Source: Flintibacter sp. KGMB00164 (GTDB lineage Bacteria > Bacillota > Clostridia > Oscillospirales > Oscillospiraceae). From it: 64,000 bases of DNA. The DNA lies in NCBI RefSeq assembly GCF_008727735.1, contig NZ_CP044227.1, positions 1,054,001 to 1,118,000 on the forward strand, in the 5' to 3' direction. A program made the position numbers and the translations under genes. Under the pieces are notes generated by a model that saw only the letters and a program-made list of their open reading frames with translations, made no database searches and was not told the DNA's origin. Of this stretch, positions 24,684 through 34,181 are shown one piece after another. Position 1 is the first letter of the stretch; each line of letters starts with the position of its first letter.

Positions 24684-26171
24684 TTACTTGTGAGCAGACC
24701 AATGGTCCAGAATGGTCTGTTGGATACCAGAGGCGGAGATATCTCCCGCCATCAAAGAAGGCGTGCTGCAGTGGGGGGCCAGAGCTTGGGCGGTGACCGG
24801 ACCGATGCACACACAAGCGGGACCCTCTGGGATGGAACCAAAGGTTTTTAGAAAGAAGTCCACCCCGCTGGCACTGGAAAACACAAGATAGTCACTTTGT
24901 TGGACCTGTGAGCACAAAACAGTACAGTCCAGCTCCGGGGCGCGGAGAGTGTATAGGGGGATGTCCTCTGTGTGGGTGTGCTCCGCGAGACGGCGGTACA
25001 GCTCCGGAGAGCCCAAAGCAGAGCGAAACAGATATACCGGCTCACCCTGGGGGACGGTGTCCACCAGAGCCTGGGCCAGAGCCTGCGTGGTGTGGACCGG
25101 GGGACAAAGGTCAGCATGAATGCCATGGCTAGCCAGGGAGGCTTCGGTAGCCTTGCCAATGGCGGCAAAACGGCAGGCGTGGAGCTTTCTTAGATCGATG
25201 TTCTGTTCCTCCAAACGGCGGAAGAAACAGTCCACTCCGTTCTGGCTGGTGAGCACCACCCAGCGGGGGGCGCCGTCACACAAGGTGTTCAGGTCAAACG
25301 AGCAGGGCAGTTCCTCCAATTGAGAGGTCAGAGCAGCAAAGGAGCGGGCACCCAGTGGAGAAAGAGCGTCGTTCAGCCGCTGCTGAAGAATGGGAGTGCC
25401 TACCAGCGCCACCTGCACTCCCTCCAAAGGCCGGGCGGAGGAAAAAGTAAGATCCAGTGCGGCGGTTTCCCCTACCACGATCACCGCTGGAGGCTGGACG
25501 TTTGCCTGTTCCGCGGCCGCAGCAAGTTGTCCCAGCGGGGCACGGACCGTAGCCGGGTGAGGCGCGCAGCCGCCGGAGACCACAGCGGCAGGAGTTTCCG
25601 GAGAGCGGCCGGCAGAGATAAGTCCCTGAGCGATCTCTCCAAGGTGAGACAGTCCCATCAAAAATACAAGAGTACCCTCCAGATTGGCTAGACGGTCAAA
25701 GTCATCCCGACCTCCCTGGGCGGTATGGGCAGTGACCACGTGGAAACCGCGGCTCATCCCCCGGTGGGTCACCGGGATGCCTGCCAGGGCGGGAATGGCG
25801 ATGGAGGAGGAAATACCAGGAACTACCTGGAAGGGGATACCTGCCGCCTGGAGAGCCAGCGCCTCCTCACCGCCCCGGCCAAAGACAAAGGGGTCGCCTC
25901 CCTTGAGCCGGGCCACCCGCAGGCCCTGTTTGGCCAGTTCCACCAGAGTTTGAGAAATCTCCTCCTGGGGAGCGGAATGACGGCCCAGCCGCTTGCCCAT
26001 GTAGATGCGCCGGGCCTGGGGCGGAGCAGCCTGAAGCAGCTCGTCAGCAATGAGATCATCGTAGACCACTGCATCGCACTGGCGCAGCAGCTCCAGTCCG
26101 CGCAGAGTGATCAAGTCGGCCTGGCCGCAGCCTGCGCCGATGAGATAGACGCAGCCGGTAGATTGGCTCAT
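24684..26171 (-). CDS. cobA-hemD: uroporphyrinogen-III C-methyltransferase / uroporphyrinogen-III synthase fusion
   Basis: Bifunctional 495-residue enzyme. Residues 1-240 are the SAM methyltransferase: VYLIGAGCGQADLITLRG, YDDLI, LKGGDPFVFGRGGEE and VPGISSSIA are CobA/SUMT motifs. Residues about 250-495 are HemD-like, which closes hydroxymethylbilane to uroporphyrinogen III. Together they feed precorrin-2 for siroheme or cobalamin. The fusion is common in clostridia. It overlaps the precorrin-2 dehydrogenase gene by ATGA and ends the operon. hemA, hemB and hemC are not in the window, so the precursor comes from elsewhere. Confidence 0.9.
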   Translation of the reverse strand: MSQSTGCVYLIGAGCGQADLITLRGLELLRQCDAVVYDDLIADELLQAAPPQARRIYMGKRLGRHSAPQEEISQTLVELAKQGLRVARLKGGDPFVFGRGGEEALALQAAGIPFQVVPGISSSIAIPALAGIPVTHRGMSRGFHVVTAHTAQGGRDDFDRLANLEGTLVFLMGLSHLGEIAQGLISAGRSPETPAAVVSGGCAPHPATVRAPLGQLAAAAEQANVQPPAVIVVGETAALDLTFSSARPLEGVQVALVGTPILQQRLNDALSPLGARSFAALTSQLEELPCSFDLNTLCDGAPRWVVLTSQNGVDCFFRRLEEQNIDLRKLHACRFAAIGKATEASLASHGIHADLCPPVHTTQALAQALVDTVPQGEPVYLFRSALGSPELYRRLAEHTHTEDIPLYTLRAPELDCTVLCSQVQQSDYLVFSSASGVDFFLKTFGSIPEGPACVCIGPVTAQALAPHCSTPSLMAGDISASGIQQTILDHWSAHK

Positions 26172-26791
26172 GGAAGTTCCTCCGTTTCAAAGCTGAGTAA
26201 GAATTGCGTCTCCTCCCGGGAGAGGGGACCGCCGGCCCGGAGGGCGGCGGAAAAGAGCCGGGAGAGGCAGGCGGAGCGCTGAGGTTGGGACAGTGCGCTG
26301 CCTTTCAGTTCCTCCCGGACACCATCCATCCAAAGAAGAATATCTTCGAGATTGCCGGGGAGCAGCATCTCAATTTGCTCTTTCAAATAGTGGGCAGCGG
26401 AAGGACTTTTACCGCCGGTGGAGATGCCTACGGTCAGAGGTCCCCGCCGGACCACGGAGGGAAAGAGAAAGGTGCTCTCCGTTCCAGGGTCAGCCACATT
26501 CACCGGAATATTTCGCTCTCGGCACAGTCGGGCAATGCGGCTGTTTAATTCCTGGTCATCGGTGGCGGCAATCACAAAGAAAGCACCCTTTAGCAAGGCG
26601 GGGGAGAAGGGTTCCCGCCGCAGGGTCAGACCGGGCAGAGCCTCCAGCTCCGGGAGAACGGAGGGAGCGCACACGGTGAGGTGAGGGCCGTAGGGCAGCA
26701 GGGTGCGGATCTTCCGGGCAGCTACCGGACCGCCTCCCACCACTAATCCCTGTTTCTGCTTCAGGTCTATGAAAAGTGGAAAGTAGGCCAT
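26168..26791 (-). CDS. sirC: precorrin-2 dehydrogenase (siroheme synthesis)
   Basis: NAD-dependent enzyme (207 residues) that oxidises precorrin-2 to sirohydrochlorin. MAYFPLFIDLKQKQGLVVGGGPVAARKI gives the Rossmann loop (VVGGGPVAARK), and AATDDQELNSRIARLCRERNIPVNVAD and GISTGGKSPSAAHYLKEQIE are CysG/MET8 signatures. A separate ferrochelatase was not found. ATG 26791 has AAAGGAGG upstream; the longer frame reads through the ABC ATPase end and is rejected. It sits between the importer and cobA-hemD. Confidence 0.85.
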   Translation of the reverse strand: MAYFPLFIDLKQKQGLVVGGGPVAARKIRTLLPYGPHLTVCAPSVLPELEALPGLTLRREPFSPALLKGAFFVIAATDDQELNSRIARLCRERNIPVNVADPGTESTFLFPSVVRRGPLTVGISTGGKSPSAAHYLKEQIEMLLPGNLEDILLWMDGVREELKGSALSQPQRSACLSRLFSAALRAGGPLSREETQFLLSFETEELP

Positions 26792-26805
26792 GGACGGGCC
26801 TCCTT

Positions 26806-27561
26806 TCAGTCGTAGTAATAGCGCCAGCCGCTGGGAGTATCCACCCGGCGGATATGGGCCTGGAACACCTGGTCCAGGGCGCCGGACTGGAAGACTTCCT
26901 CCGGCGAGCCCTGCTGTACCATCTGCCCTTCCTGGAGCAGAACGCAGCGGTCGGAGAAGCGCAGAGCCAAACACAGGTCGTGAAGGACCAGGACCACTGC
27001 GGTGCCCTGCCCGGCCATCTGTTGGGCTACGGTCATGAGACTCAGCTGGTGCTGAATGTCCAGATAGGTGGTGGGCTCGTCCATCAGAATGGTCTGGGTC
27101 TCCTGGGCCATAGCCATGGCCAGATAGACCTTCTGGCGCTGGCCGCCGCTGAGACTCTGTACGGGGCTGTCCGCCAGTTCCCAGGCGTCCGAGCGCTCCA
27201 TGGCGCGCCGGGCGGCCTCATAATCTTCCTTGCGGTAGCGTCGGGGATAGGAGAGGTAGGGAAAACGGCCGTGGAGCACCATCTTCCGGGCGGTGATGTT
27301 GGGGATGGTGCGGGATTGAGGCATATAGGTGATTTTCTGGGCCATCTGGCGGCGGGTCAGCTCCTTGACCGGTACACCGTCCACGGTGATCTGACCGCCG
27401 GCCATGGGATGGAGCCCGGCAATCGTGCGCAAAAGGGTGCTCTTCCCGCTGCCGTTGGGGCCAAGCAGAGTAAGCACCTGACCGGGGCGCAGGGCGAGAG
27501 AGATGTCCTCTACCACCAATTTGGAGCCGTACCCGGCGCTGACATGTTGAAGCTCAATCAT
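26806..27561 (-). CDS. FecE/BtuD-type ABC ATPase
   Basis: ATPase of 251 residues for metal-chelate import. Walker A is GPNGSGKSTLL, the signature LSGGQRQKVYLAMAMAQ, Walker B TILMDEPTTYLD and the H-loop VLVLHDLCLAL; MPQSRTIPNITARKMV holds the Q-loop. The start at 27561 lies just inside the permease end (8-base overlap). The next gene is sirC, so iron or cobalt uptake coupled to tetrapyrrole synthesis is plausible; the exact chelate is unknown. Confidence 0.85.
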   Translation of the reverse strand: MIELQHVSAGYGSKLVVEDISLALRPGQVLTLLGPNGSGKSTLLRTIAGLHPMAGGQITVDGVPVKELTRRQMAQKITYMPQSRTIPNITARKMVLHGRFPYLSYPRRYRKEDYEAARRAMERSDAWELADSPVQSLSGGQRQKVYLAMAMAQETQTILMDEPTTYLDIQHQLSLMTVAQQMAGQGTAVVLVLHDLCLALRFSDRCVLLQEGQMVQQGSPEEVFQSGALDQVFQAHIRRVDTPSGWRYYYD

Positions 27562-28579
27562 GGATACGGCCTCCTCTCTGCCGAAGAAGCAGCCAAATAA
27601 AGAACGGTCCTCCTGCCAGGGACAGTACGATGCCCACCGGAACCTCAAAGGGGGCAAAGAGCAGCCGGGCGGCCAGGTCGCACAGGGTGAGCAAAGCCGC
27701 ACCTCCCAGGGCACAGGAGAGAAGCAGCGGGCGGCTGTCTTCCCCGATACAGCGGCGCATGATGTGGGGCACAATAAGTCCCACAAAGCCTAAAAGGCCG
27801 CAAAAGCTGACAGCAGCTCCTGCCAAAGCGGCAGCCAGGGCCAGAAAGAGCAGACGAAGCTGTTTGACCGGAAGTCCCAGGCTGCGGGCCGTGTCAGAAC
27901 CCAGGGCGAGAATGTCCAATTCGCTGGTCAGAGACAGCAGCAGGATCATGGCGATCAGGATGACCCAGAAAGCGGGGCGCAGCTTGTCAAAGGAGAGATT
28001 GGTCAGGCCGCCGATGCGAAAGTCGGAATAGCCCAGGACCGCATCGGGAAAGAAGGTGATCACCGCGTCAATGCCTGCGCTGAAAATGTTGGATACCGCC
28101 ACACCGGCCAGTACCAGGGTGATGCGGCTGGCTCCGGTGCGCTCTGCGATGAACAGAACTACCAGTACCCCCACCAGGGCTCCCAAAAAGGCGGCCAGAG
28201 GGGTCAGCCACAGGGCATAGGGGGCCACAGCCCCCACCAGTACTACCATGAGTCCGGCACCGGAATTTACCCCGATAATGTTGGGGGCGGCCAGGGGATT
28301 GTGCAGTACGCTCTGGATCACGGCACCGGACACCGCCAGGGCCATCCCAGCCAGCAGGCACCCGGCGGTGCGGGGCAGGCGGGCCAGCAGTACAATATTG
28401 GCCTGCGTTGTACCGGTCAGCTGTCCCAGCAGGATTTTGGGCAACAGAGTAGGGGAGACAAACACCGGACCAAAACAGATGCTGGCCAGAGCGGCCAGCA
28501 CCGTGAGCAGGAGCAGAAATCCAAATACCTTGACGGTACGGGAATTACTGCGGATAGAGAATGTCTGCCAGTTTTTCAT
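27554..28579 (-). CDS. FecCD-type ABC permease
   Basis: Membrane permease of 341 residues with about ten helices. ARLPRTAGCLLAGMALAVSGAVIQSVLHNPLAAPNIIGVNSGA holds the family-defining RLPR and NPLA-P segments, and CGLLGFVGLIVPHIMR is the conserved cytoplasmic loop that meets the ATPase. It overlaps the binding-protein gene by 35 bases and the ATPase by 8. GGGGGAGG lies just before its ATG. The class serves siderophores, heme and cobalamin. Confidence 0.87.
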   Translation of the reverse strand: MKNWQTFSIRSNSRTVKVFGFLLLLTVLAALASICFGPVFVSPTLLPKILLGQLTGTTQANIVLLARLPRTAGCLLAGMALAVSGAVIQSVLHNPLAAPNIIGVNSGAGLMVVLVGAVAPYALWLTPLAAFLGALVGVLVVLFIAERTGASRITLVLAGVAVSNIFSAGIDAVITFFPDAVLGYSDFRIGGLTNLSFDKLRPAFWVILIAMILLLSLTSELDILALGSDTARSLGLPVKQLRLLFLALAAALAGAAVSFCGLLGFVGLIVPHIMRRCIGEDSRPLLLSCALGGAALLTLCDLAARLLFAPFEVPVGIVLSLAGGPFFIWLLLRQRGGRIHD

Positions 28580-29519
28580 AGGCCTCCCCCCAGCGCGCGT
28601 TGGGTTTCAGGTTGTACAAAGAGTGCTCCAACGTATAGAACCGTCCCTCCTGTACCGCACGCAGGCTCTGCCAGGCGGGATTGGACAGAAGCGTGCGTTC
28701 CAGGGTCTGCTGGGCGTCGGTGGGATCGGAGCCCTGGAGGACGACAAAGATGTAGTCGGGATCGGCGGCCATAATGGCTTCCAGGCTCAGGTCCTCCAAC
28801 AGGGCGCTGTCCTGGTCGGCCACATTGACGCAGCCCAGGTCGGCCAGCATCTCGCCCAGCAGAAAGTCCGTGCTGCCCTTCACTTTACAGCTGGAGCCGG
28901 TGGCGCGCATACAGAGAATGGTGGGCTGAGAGCCGTCCTGACGGGCCACCGCCTGATCGATTTCCTTGCCGATCTCCTCGCCGTATTGGACATACCGCTC
29001 CGGGCATCCGGTGAGCTGGGTACAGATTTCCAGCATGCGCAGATAGTCGGTAAAATTCTGAATGTCAAAATAAGCAACCGGAATGTTGGCCTTCTCCAGG
29101 GAATCCTTCATGTCCACATTGGCCGTAGTGTTGCAGCTGGCCAGGACAAAATCGGGCTGGGCAGAGAGAAGCACTTCAAAGTTTGGCTCCTTGATGGCAC
29201 CCAGGTCCAAAACCGACTCATCCAGTCCCAGGTCAAAGGAAGTCCAGGCGTCGTTGGCAGTGGCCACCAGGGTGGATTGTCCTCCGGCCAGACACCAGAT
29301 ATCGGCGAAGCTGCCGATAAGAGCGGCCACTCGCTGGGGATGATCCACCGTGACCGTGCGGCCCAGATCATCGGTAAAGGTGACAGCCTGGGATTGAGAG
29401 GAAGAAGTATTGGAAGTGGAGCTGCTGCTCTGGGCGCTGTTAGATGAAGCAGGAGCGCAAGCAGTAAGGGAGCAGACTAACAGGATAGCCGCCAGGGGGC
29501 GAAGTACAGTTCGATTCAT
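28545..29519 (-). CDS. FecB/BtuF-type metal-chelate-binding lipoprotein
   Basis: Extracellular binding protein of 324 residues. The lipobox is SLTACAPASS, followed by a serine-rich linker. The mature domain starts VTFTDDLGRTVTVDHPQRVAAL, the usual opening of class III binding proteins, and ends with an ARWGEAYEKLADILYP helix. First gene of the importer-siroheme operon, with AGGAGG before its ATG. Heme, ferric siderophore or cobalamin are all possible ligands; no cobalamin riboswitch was seen upstream. Confidence 0.85.
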   Translation of the reverse strand: MNRTVLRPLAAILLVCSLTACAPASSNSAQSSSSTSNTSSSQSQAVTFTDDLGRTVTVDHPQRVAALIGSFADIWCLAGGQSTLVATANDAWTSFDLGLDESVLDLGAIKEPNFEVLLSAQPDFVLASCNTTANVDMKDSLEKANIPVAYFDIQNFTDYLRMLEICTQLTGCPERYVQYGEEIGKEIDQAVARQDGSQPTILCMRATGSSCKVKGSTDFLLGEMLADLGCVNVADQDSALLEDLSLEAIMAADPDYIFVVLQGSDPTDAQQTLERTLLSNPAWQSLRAVQEGRFYTLEHSLYNLKPNARWGEAYEKLADILYPQ

Positions 29520-29594
29520 GAAGAGGCCTCCTAATGTGATTTCGGTTCATTTGATCACAGTGGGAGCATGGCCCCCTCTTCTGTGTCACTTACA

Positions 29595-29624
29595 ATACTA
29601 CTATATTTTTGTTTGGTTCGTCAA
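29595..29624 (-). promoter_or_regulatory. possible promoter of the chelate importer operon
   Basis: On the reverse strand, TTGACG (29624-29619), an 18-base spacer and TAGTAT (29600-29595) form a plausible promoter about 75 bases before the binding-protein start. The surrounding A/T-rich stretch fits, but the -10 match is only moderate. Confidence 0.4.
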
Positions 29625-29667
29625 TTTTTCTTTTCTAATCAGCAGGATTTGAATTTCAGAAGGAAAC

Positions 29668-29707
29668 AAAAATCCCCGGAAGATACAAAGACAGTATCTT
29701 CCGGGGA
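29668..29707 (-). terminator. terminator of the aconitase-family gene
   Basis: A perfect 14-bp stem (29673-29686 with 29694-29707) and a T-run on the reverse strand (complement of 29668-29672) end the hydratase transcript. Confidence 0.8.
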
Positions 29708-29715
29708 CAAACAGA

Positions 29716-32001
29716 TTATTTCCGAGCAGAGTGCTGGTAGTAATTGATGAGACAGCCGTCGGCCAGGATCTGGCGCTCGGGTGCCGTGAGATGGCCCAGG
29801 GAGACGGGGAAGGAAGTAACCGTTCCGTCATGAACGGCGTAGGCGGTGGCCTCCTCGCCGCCCTCCAGCAGTACTTTGCGGATACCGGGGACAAAGACCC
29901 AGTCGCCGTTTTCTACCACATCGGCGGACTTGACCAGGAAGGGCAGCATGCCCCAGTTGATGCAGTTGGAGCGGTAGCGCTTGGTAGCGTACTCCAGAGC
30001 CAGGTTGGCTCCGGCGCCCAGCACCCGTTGGCAGGAGGCAGCCTGCTCCCGGGCAGAGCCGTCACCGGGCTTGTTGGCATAGATGGTGCTGGCGATGACG
30101 GTGTTGGCGGGATCGACATTGAGGCCAGAAGTTTTCAGGGCCTCGTAAACAGAGGCAACCTCGTCGCCGGTGACCTCACCGGCCTCCCGTTTTTTCTCCA
30201 GAGCCAGGATAGCCTTGGCACGGCCTACATACTCCGGGTCCTTTCGGGACAGGGTGAACTCCGCCAGGCGCAGGGGGTTGGAGCGGTAGGAGGAGGTCTC
30301 GCCGGAGGGGATGAGCTCGTCAGTGGTGGTGACGGGGTCGGTGATGTGGCTGACCACCTTCAGCAGAATGTCGTTGCTGAGGGTAGGCATCTTGGGCCAG
30401 TCCTTGATGTTGGGGCCGAATTTCAGTTCAGCCTCGGGTTCCGGCTTGCCCCAGCCGTTGTACACCCGCTTGGCATACACGCCGCCGTCAAAGTGGTAGG
30501 CGGGGATAGAGTAGTCCACATCCAGCTCGGTGGCGGCGGTGAGGCGGCCGCCGTTGCGGGCAGTGGCGGCGATGGAACGGGCGTCCATCAGGGCGACCCC
30601 GGCCATCTGGCCCTCGCCGGGCTTGGAGCCTTCCCGGTTGGGAAAGTTGCGGGTGGTGTGACGGATGGAGAACTCGCCGTTGGCGGGGGTGTCGCCCGCA
30701 CCGAAGCAGGGACCGCAGAAGCACTCCCGGATGATAACGCCGGACTCCACCAGCTTGGCAATGGAGCCATTCTTCACCAGTTCCAGATAAGCGGGCATGC
30801 TGCCGGGGTAGACGCTCATCTTGAACGTGCCGTTGCCGCAGCTCTGACCCTCCAGGATGTTGGCCACGGCGCACACGTTGTCATAGGTTCCGCCGGAGCA
30901 GCCGGCCACGATGCCCTGGTCCACGTAGATGTGGCCGTCGGTGTGGAGCTTGCTCATGAGATCCAGATGGGCGGTCTTGGCGATCTGGCTGTTGGCCCGC
31001 TCCTCCACCAGGTGAAGAATGTCGGCGGCGTTCTCCTGGAGTTCTTTAATGGTGTAGGTGTAGCTGGGGTGCATGGGCATGGCGATGGTGGGCTCCACGG
31101 TGGACAGGTCCACATAAACGCAGCCGTCGTAGTAGGCCACGTCGGCGGGAGCGAGCTCTGCATACGCATCAGGGCGACCGTGGAGAGTAAAGTAGTCCTT
31201 CACCTTTTCGTCGGTGGTCCAGATGGAGGACCAGCAGGTGGTCTCGGTGGTCATCACGTCAATGCCGTTGCGGAACTCCACGGGCAGATTCTTGACGCCG
31301 GGACCGACGAACTCCATCACCTTGTTCTTTACGTAGCCGCACTCGTACACCTTACCAATGATACTCAGGGCTACGTCCTGGGGACCTACGCCGTTTTTGG
31401 GCTCGCCGGTGAGGTAGATGGCAACGACCTCCGGATAGGCAATGTCGTAGGTGCGGCCCACCAGCTGCTTGGCCAGCTCGCCGCCGCCCTCGCCCACGGC
31501 CATAGTGCCCAGAGCGCCGTAACGGGTGTGGGAGTCGGAACCCAGAATCATCCGTCCGCAGCCGGACATCATCTCTCGGTTGTAGCTGTGGATGACGGCC
31601 AGGTTGGTGGGGACGTAGATGCCGCCGTACTTTTTGGCGGCGGAGAGGGCGAACATGTGGTCGTCCTCATTGATGGTGCCGCCCACAGCGCACAGGGAGT
31701 TGTGGCAGTTGGTAAGCACGTAGGGCAGGGGGAACTCCTTCATGCCGGAGGCCCGGGCGGTCTGGATGATGCCCACATAGGTGATGTCGTGGCTGGTCAT
31801 GGAGTCAAACTTCATGGAGAGCTGCTCCATGTCATCCACGGTGTTATGGGTCTTCAGGATGGAGTAGGCCATGGTGCCCTTCTTGACCTCATCTTTGGAA
31901 GGAACGCTGCCCAGGCGGCCGGTGAGCTGCTGATGGTCAGTCTCATCTATCACAGTCTCGCCATGGAGCAGGTACACGCCGTGTTCGGACAACTGGATCA
32001 T
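29716..32001 (-). CDS. aconitase-family hydratase (YbhJ-like)
   Basis: Fe-S dehydratase of 761 residues, about YbhJ length and shorter than aconitase A. Family motifs are [22 protein letters not shown] and the cluster-binding [16 protein letters not shown]; another candidate ligand is the cysteine in LTNCHNS. The C-terminal swivel domain carries [13 protein letters not shown]. The nearby isocitrate dehydrogenase suggests citrate-isocitrate interconversion, but the subgroup is uncharacterised and another hydroxy-acid is possible. It is divergent from a LysR gene, with a shared operator, and its terminator follows at once. GGAGGA precedes the start. Confidence 0.8.
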   Translation of the reverse strand: MIQLSEHGVYLLHGETVIDETDHQQLTGRLGSVPSKDEVKKGTMAYSILKTHNTVDDMEQLSMKFDSMTSHDITYVGIIQTARASGMKEFPLPYVLTNCHNSLCAVGGTINEDDHMFALSAAKKYGGIYVPTNLAVIHSYNREMMSGCGRMILGSDSHTRYGALGTMAVGEGGGELAKQLVGRTYDIAYPEVVAIYLTGEPKNGVGPQDVALSIIGKVYECGYVKNKVMEFVGPGVKNLPVEFRNGIDVMTTETTCWSSIWTTDEKVKDYFTLHGRPDAYAELAPADVAYYDGCVYVDLSTVEPTIAMPMHPSYTYTIKELQENAADILHLVEERANSQIAKTAHLDLMSKLHTDGHIYVDQGIVAGCSGGTYDNVCAVANILEGQSCGNGTFKMSVYPGSMPAYLELVKNGSIAKLVESGVIIRECFCGPCFGAGDTPANGEFSIRHTTRNFPNREGSKPGEGQMAGVALMDARSIAATARNGGRLTAATELDVDYSIPAYHFDGGVYAKRVYNGWGKPEPEAELKFGPNIKDWPKMPTLSNDILLKVVSHITDPVTTTDELIPSGETSSYRSNPLRLAEFTLSRKDPEYVGRAKAILALEKKREAGEVTGDEVASVYEALKTSGLNVDPANTVIASTIYANKPGDGSAREQAASCQRVLGAGANLALEYATKRYRSNCINWGMLPFLVKSADVVENGDWVFVPGIRKVLLEGGEEATAYAVHDGTVTSFPVSLGHLTAPERQILADGCLINYYQHSARK

Positions 32002-32059
32002 AAAAATTTCCTCCTCACGCAGTACTTTTTATGGGAATCTGGTCCGCTTTGTGATCAAA

Positions 32060-32103
32060 ATTATAACAACGGCGTTGTAAAGAATCAAATTGGGGTTTAT
32101 AAT
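32060..32103. promoter_or_regulatory. back-to-back promoters with a shared LysR-type palindrome
   Basis: Reverse promoter for the hydratase: TTGATT (32088-32083), 17-base spacer, TATAAT (32065-32060). Forward promoter for lysR: TTGTAA (32075-32080), 17-base spacer, TATAAT (32098-32103). The palindrome ACAACGGCGTTGT (32066-32078) fills the reverse spacer and covers the forward -35 box. This is the classic layout of a LysR regulator that represses itself and controls its divergent neighbour. Confidence 0.7.
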
Positions 32104-32170
32104 ACAAAATATAGGTTAGACCAATGCAATTCGTTATTATCAATAAAGATATGCTATGTGAGGAGAGAGC

Positions 32171-33112
32171 ATGGAACTGGAATTTAAGGATATTGAATAC
32201 CTGTGCGCCGTGGAGCAGCAGCGGTCCATTACCAAAGCGGCACAGTCCCTGTTTATTACTCAGCCCACCCTCAGCCAGTATTTAAAGCATCTGCAGGAGA
32301 GGTTGGATATGGTGCTTTTCCATGTGGAAGGCAGAAAGATTCGATTGACTCCGGAGGGTGAAGTACTGGTCCGAGAGGGGAAAAAGCTGCTGCACCAGCG
32401 GGAAGAAATGATGGCGGCTATGAACAGTGTCAATGAGACCGGTTGCGGTCTGCTGCGGCTGGCAGTGCCGGTAGGCCGAGGAAGCCATATCATTCCCACC
32501 TGCATCCCGCCCTTTCACTGGCGCTTTCCCAAGGCGGAGATTCGGCTGACTGAGGGGCACTCCAAAGAGCTGGTCAATCAGGTACAGGCAGGGGCCTGCG
32601 ATCTGGTGATCATCAACAAACCGAGCTTTCCCATCCATCTGGAGTATGAGACGCTGGGCTACGAGAAGATGATGCTGGTGGTGGGCAGCGATACCCCTTG
32701 GGCAGACTATGTCCGCTACGACCGGGATGGCCAGGCTCACATCGGGCTGGAGCGGTGTGCGGATATGCCCTTTGTGCTCCATCTGCCCAGCCAGCACACC
32801 GGACAGATCGAGCGCCAGCTTCTTCATAATGCGGGAATCAAGCCAAAGGTGATTTTGGAGACCCAGAACCTGGAGGCCTCCTACCGTCTGGCGGCCTGCG
32901 GCTATGGAGTAACGTTTTTGTCAGAATATCATATCAATCGCCTGACAACAGGAGGAGAAACCTGCAACTGCGTTTTGGATGATCCACTCAGCCAGATGGA
33001 GATCATCATCGGATACCGTCGAAAGGAGGACCTGTCCTTCCTGGCCAGAGAGTTTTTGAACACCGCCCGACAGGCGTTGGCGCGTCCCGGGCTGCGGGAT
33101 CAAGGTGTCTGA
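32171..33112 (+). CDS. LysR-family transcriptional regulator (divergent to hydratase)
   Basis: LysR regulator of 313 residues. The N-terminal winged HTH shows YLCAVEQQRSITKAAQSLFITQPTLSQ (core AAQSLFITQPTLSQ) and HLQERLDMVLF. The substrate-binding half runs from about residue 90 and should sense a small acid. It is divergent from the aconitase-family gene with a palindrome between them, so that gene is the likely target. Its 3' end overlaps the end of the convergent second LysR gene by 13 bases. Confidence 0.85.
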   Translation: MELEFKDIEYLCAVEQQRSITKAAQSLFITQPTLSQYLKHLQERLDMVLFHVEGRKIRLTPEGEVLVREGKKLLHQREEMMAAMNSVNETGCGLLRLAVPVGRGSHIIPTCIPPFHWRFPKAEIRLTEGHSKELVNQVQAGACDLVIINKPSFPIHLEYETLGYEKMMLVVGSDTPWADYVRYDRDGQAHIGLERCADMPFVLHLPSQHTGQIERQLLHNAGIKPKVILETQNLEASYRLAACGYGVTFLSEYHINRLTTGGETCNCVLDDPLSQMEIIIGYRRKEDLSFLAREFLNTARQALARPGLRDQGV

Positions 33113-34017
33113 TAGTATTGCTTTAAGGTATTGGCCAGGGCGAGGGCGGCTCGGGAGCGATAGTTCCCAGGGGGAAAGGCCAGTCCCAGATCCAGAAAGA
33201 CCCCTTCCGGTCCAATAGAGTAGTACTGCGTGTGGGGGTAGTCCTCCCGGCAGGAGCGGTAGGTAAATGCAATGCCCAGACCAGCCCTGGCCATGGCGGC
33301 GGCAAAAGGAGCGGTGAGATTGCCGTTGCGCACCTTAGGTACCAGTCCGCGCTGGGAGAAGGCCGCCCGGCTCAGGGAGCCAAGAATGGTGTCATAGTCG
33401 CTGAGGATGTAATCGTAGGCCATGGTATCTTCCACATCAACATAGCGGCGTACCTCTCCGGCATCCAGCACACATTCCCGACTCAATGCGTTGACAGGGT
33501 GGTCGTGGGAGACCACCAGAAGGATCTCATCCTGCAGCAGCAGCTCCACCTGATCTTTGAGCTTCACTGGGGGGAGGGCGATCAGAGCCAGATCCAGCTG
33601 TCCCTCAATGAGCAGCTGTTCCAGTGCCATGCTGTTTTCCTCCCGAATCTCCACCTGGATATTGGGATAGCGTTGGCAGAAGCGGCACAGGGCAGGGGGA
33701 AGCAGATAACCACCACGGAAGGTGCTGATGCCAAAATCCACCCGGCCGGCCTCCAGATTTTCCATGTCCTGGATCATTTGCTGAGTTTGGTGATATTCAC
33801 CCAGTATTTTCTGTGCCCGCTGGATCATCAATTCTCCTGCCTGGGTGGGGCGCACTCCGGTGGAGGTGCGGGTGAAGAGCTTGCCGCCCAGCTCGTCCTC
33901 CATCAGCCGCAGAGCCTGACTGAGGCTGGACTGGGACATAAACAGTCCCTGGGCGGCCTTGGAGATGCTCTTTGCCTGGGCAATGGCAAGGAGATAGTGC
34001 AGATCTCGAAATTCCAT
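33100..34017 (-). CDS. LysR-family transcriptional regulator (divergent to DUF6282 operon)
   Basis: LysR regulator of 305 residues. The HTH reads MEFRDLHYLLAIAQAKSISKAAQGLFMSQSSLSQ (core AAQGLFMSQSSLSQ), and an effector domain follows. The start at 34017 has AGAAAGGAAC upstream; the longer frame adds eight residues from a hairpin region (34033-34061, inverted repeat GGGAGC / GCTCCC arms). It faces away from the DUF6282-carrier-isocitrate dehydrogenase operon and likely regulates it. Confidence 0.82.
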   Translation of the reverse strand: MEFRDLHYLLAIAQAKSISKAAQGLFMSQSSLSQALRLMEDELGGKLFTRTSTGVRPTQAGELMIQRAQKILGEYHQTQQMIQDMENLEAGRVDFGISTFRGGYLLPPALCRFCQRYPNIQVEIREENSMALEQLLIEGQLDLALIALPPVKLKDQVELLLQDEILLVVSHDHPVNALSRECVLDAGEVRRYVDVEDTMAYDYILSDYDTILGSLSRAAFSQRGLVPKVRNGNLTAPFAAAMARAGLGIAFTYRSCREDYPHTQYYSIGPEGVFLDLGLAFPPGNYRSRAALALANTLKQYYQTP

Positions 34018-34181
34018 AGAAGTTCCTTTCTTGGCTCCCATCGGTTTTTCCGATGGGAGCTATTAAATTATAGCCGCTTCCGAAATAACAGATGTAGTAT
34101 ATACTGAAACACAGAAGAAACACAAGGAAGAATTCAAGTGAATTTGCCCAAAAATAATTCACAGGGAGAGGAAGCGGACAC

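Noticed and set aside
26776-27600. A 274-residue open frame on the + strand
   Set aside because: Antisense to the FecE-type ATPase with full Walker and signature motifs.
29520-29667. A cobalamin riboswitch before the FecB-type gene
   Set aside because: The leader is too short and no B12-box-like core was seen.
29731-32187. An 818-residue open frame on the + strand
   Set aside because: It lies opposite the aconitase-family gene, has no ribosome site, is rich in Gly/Val/His as expected from the complement of biased codons, and has no motif.
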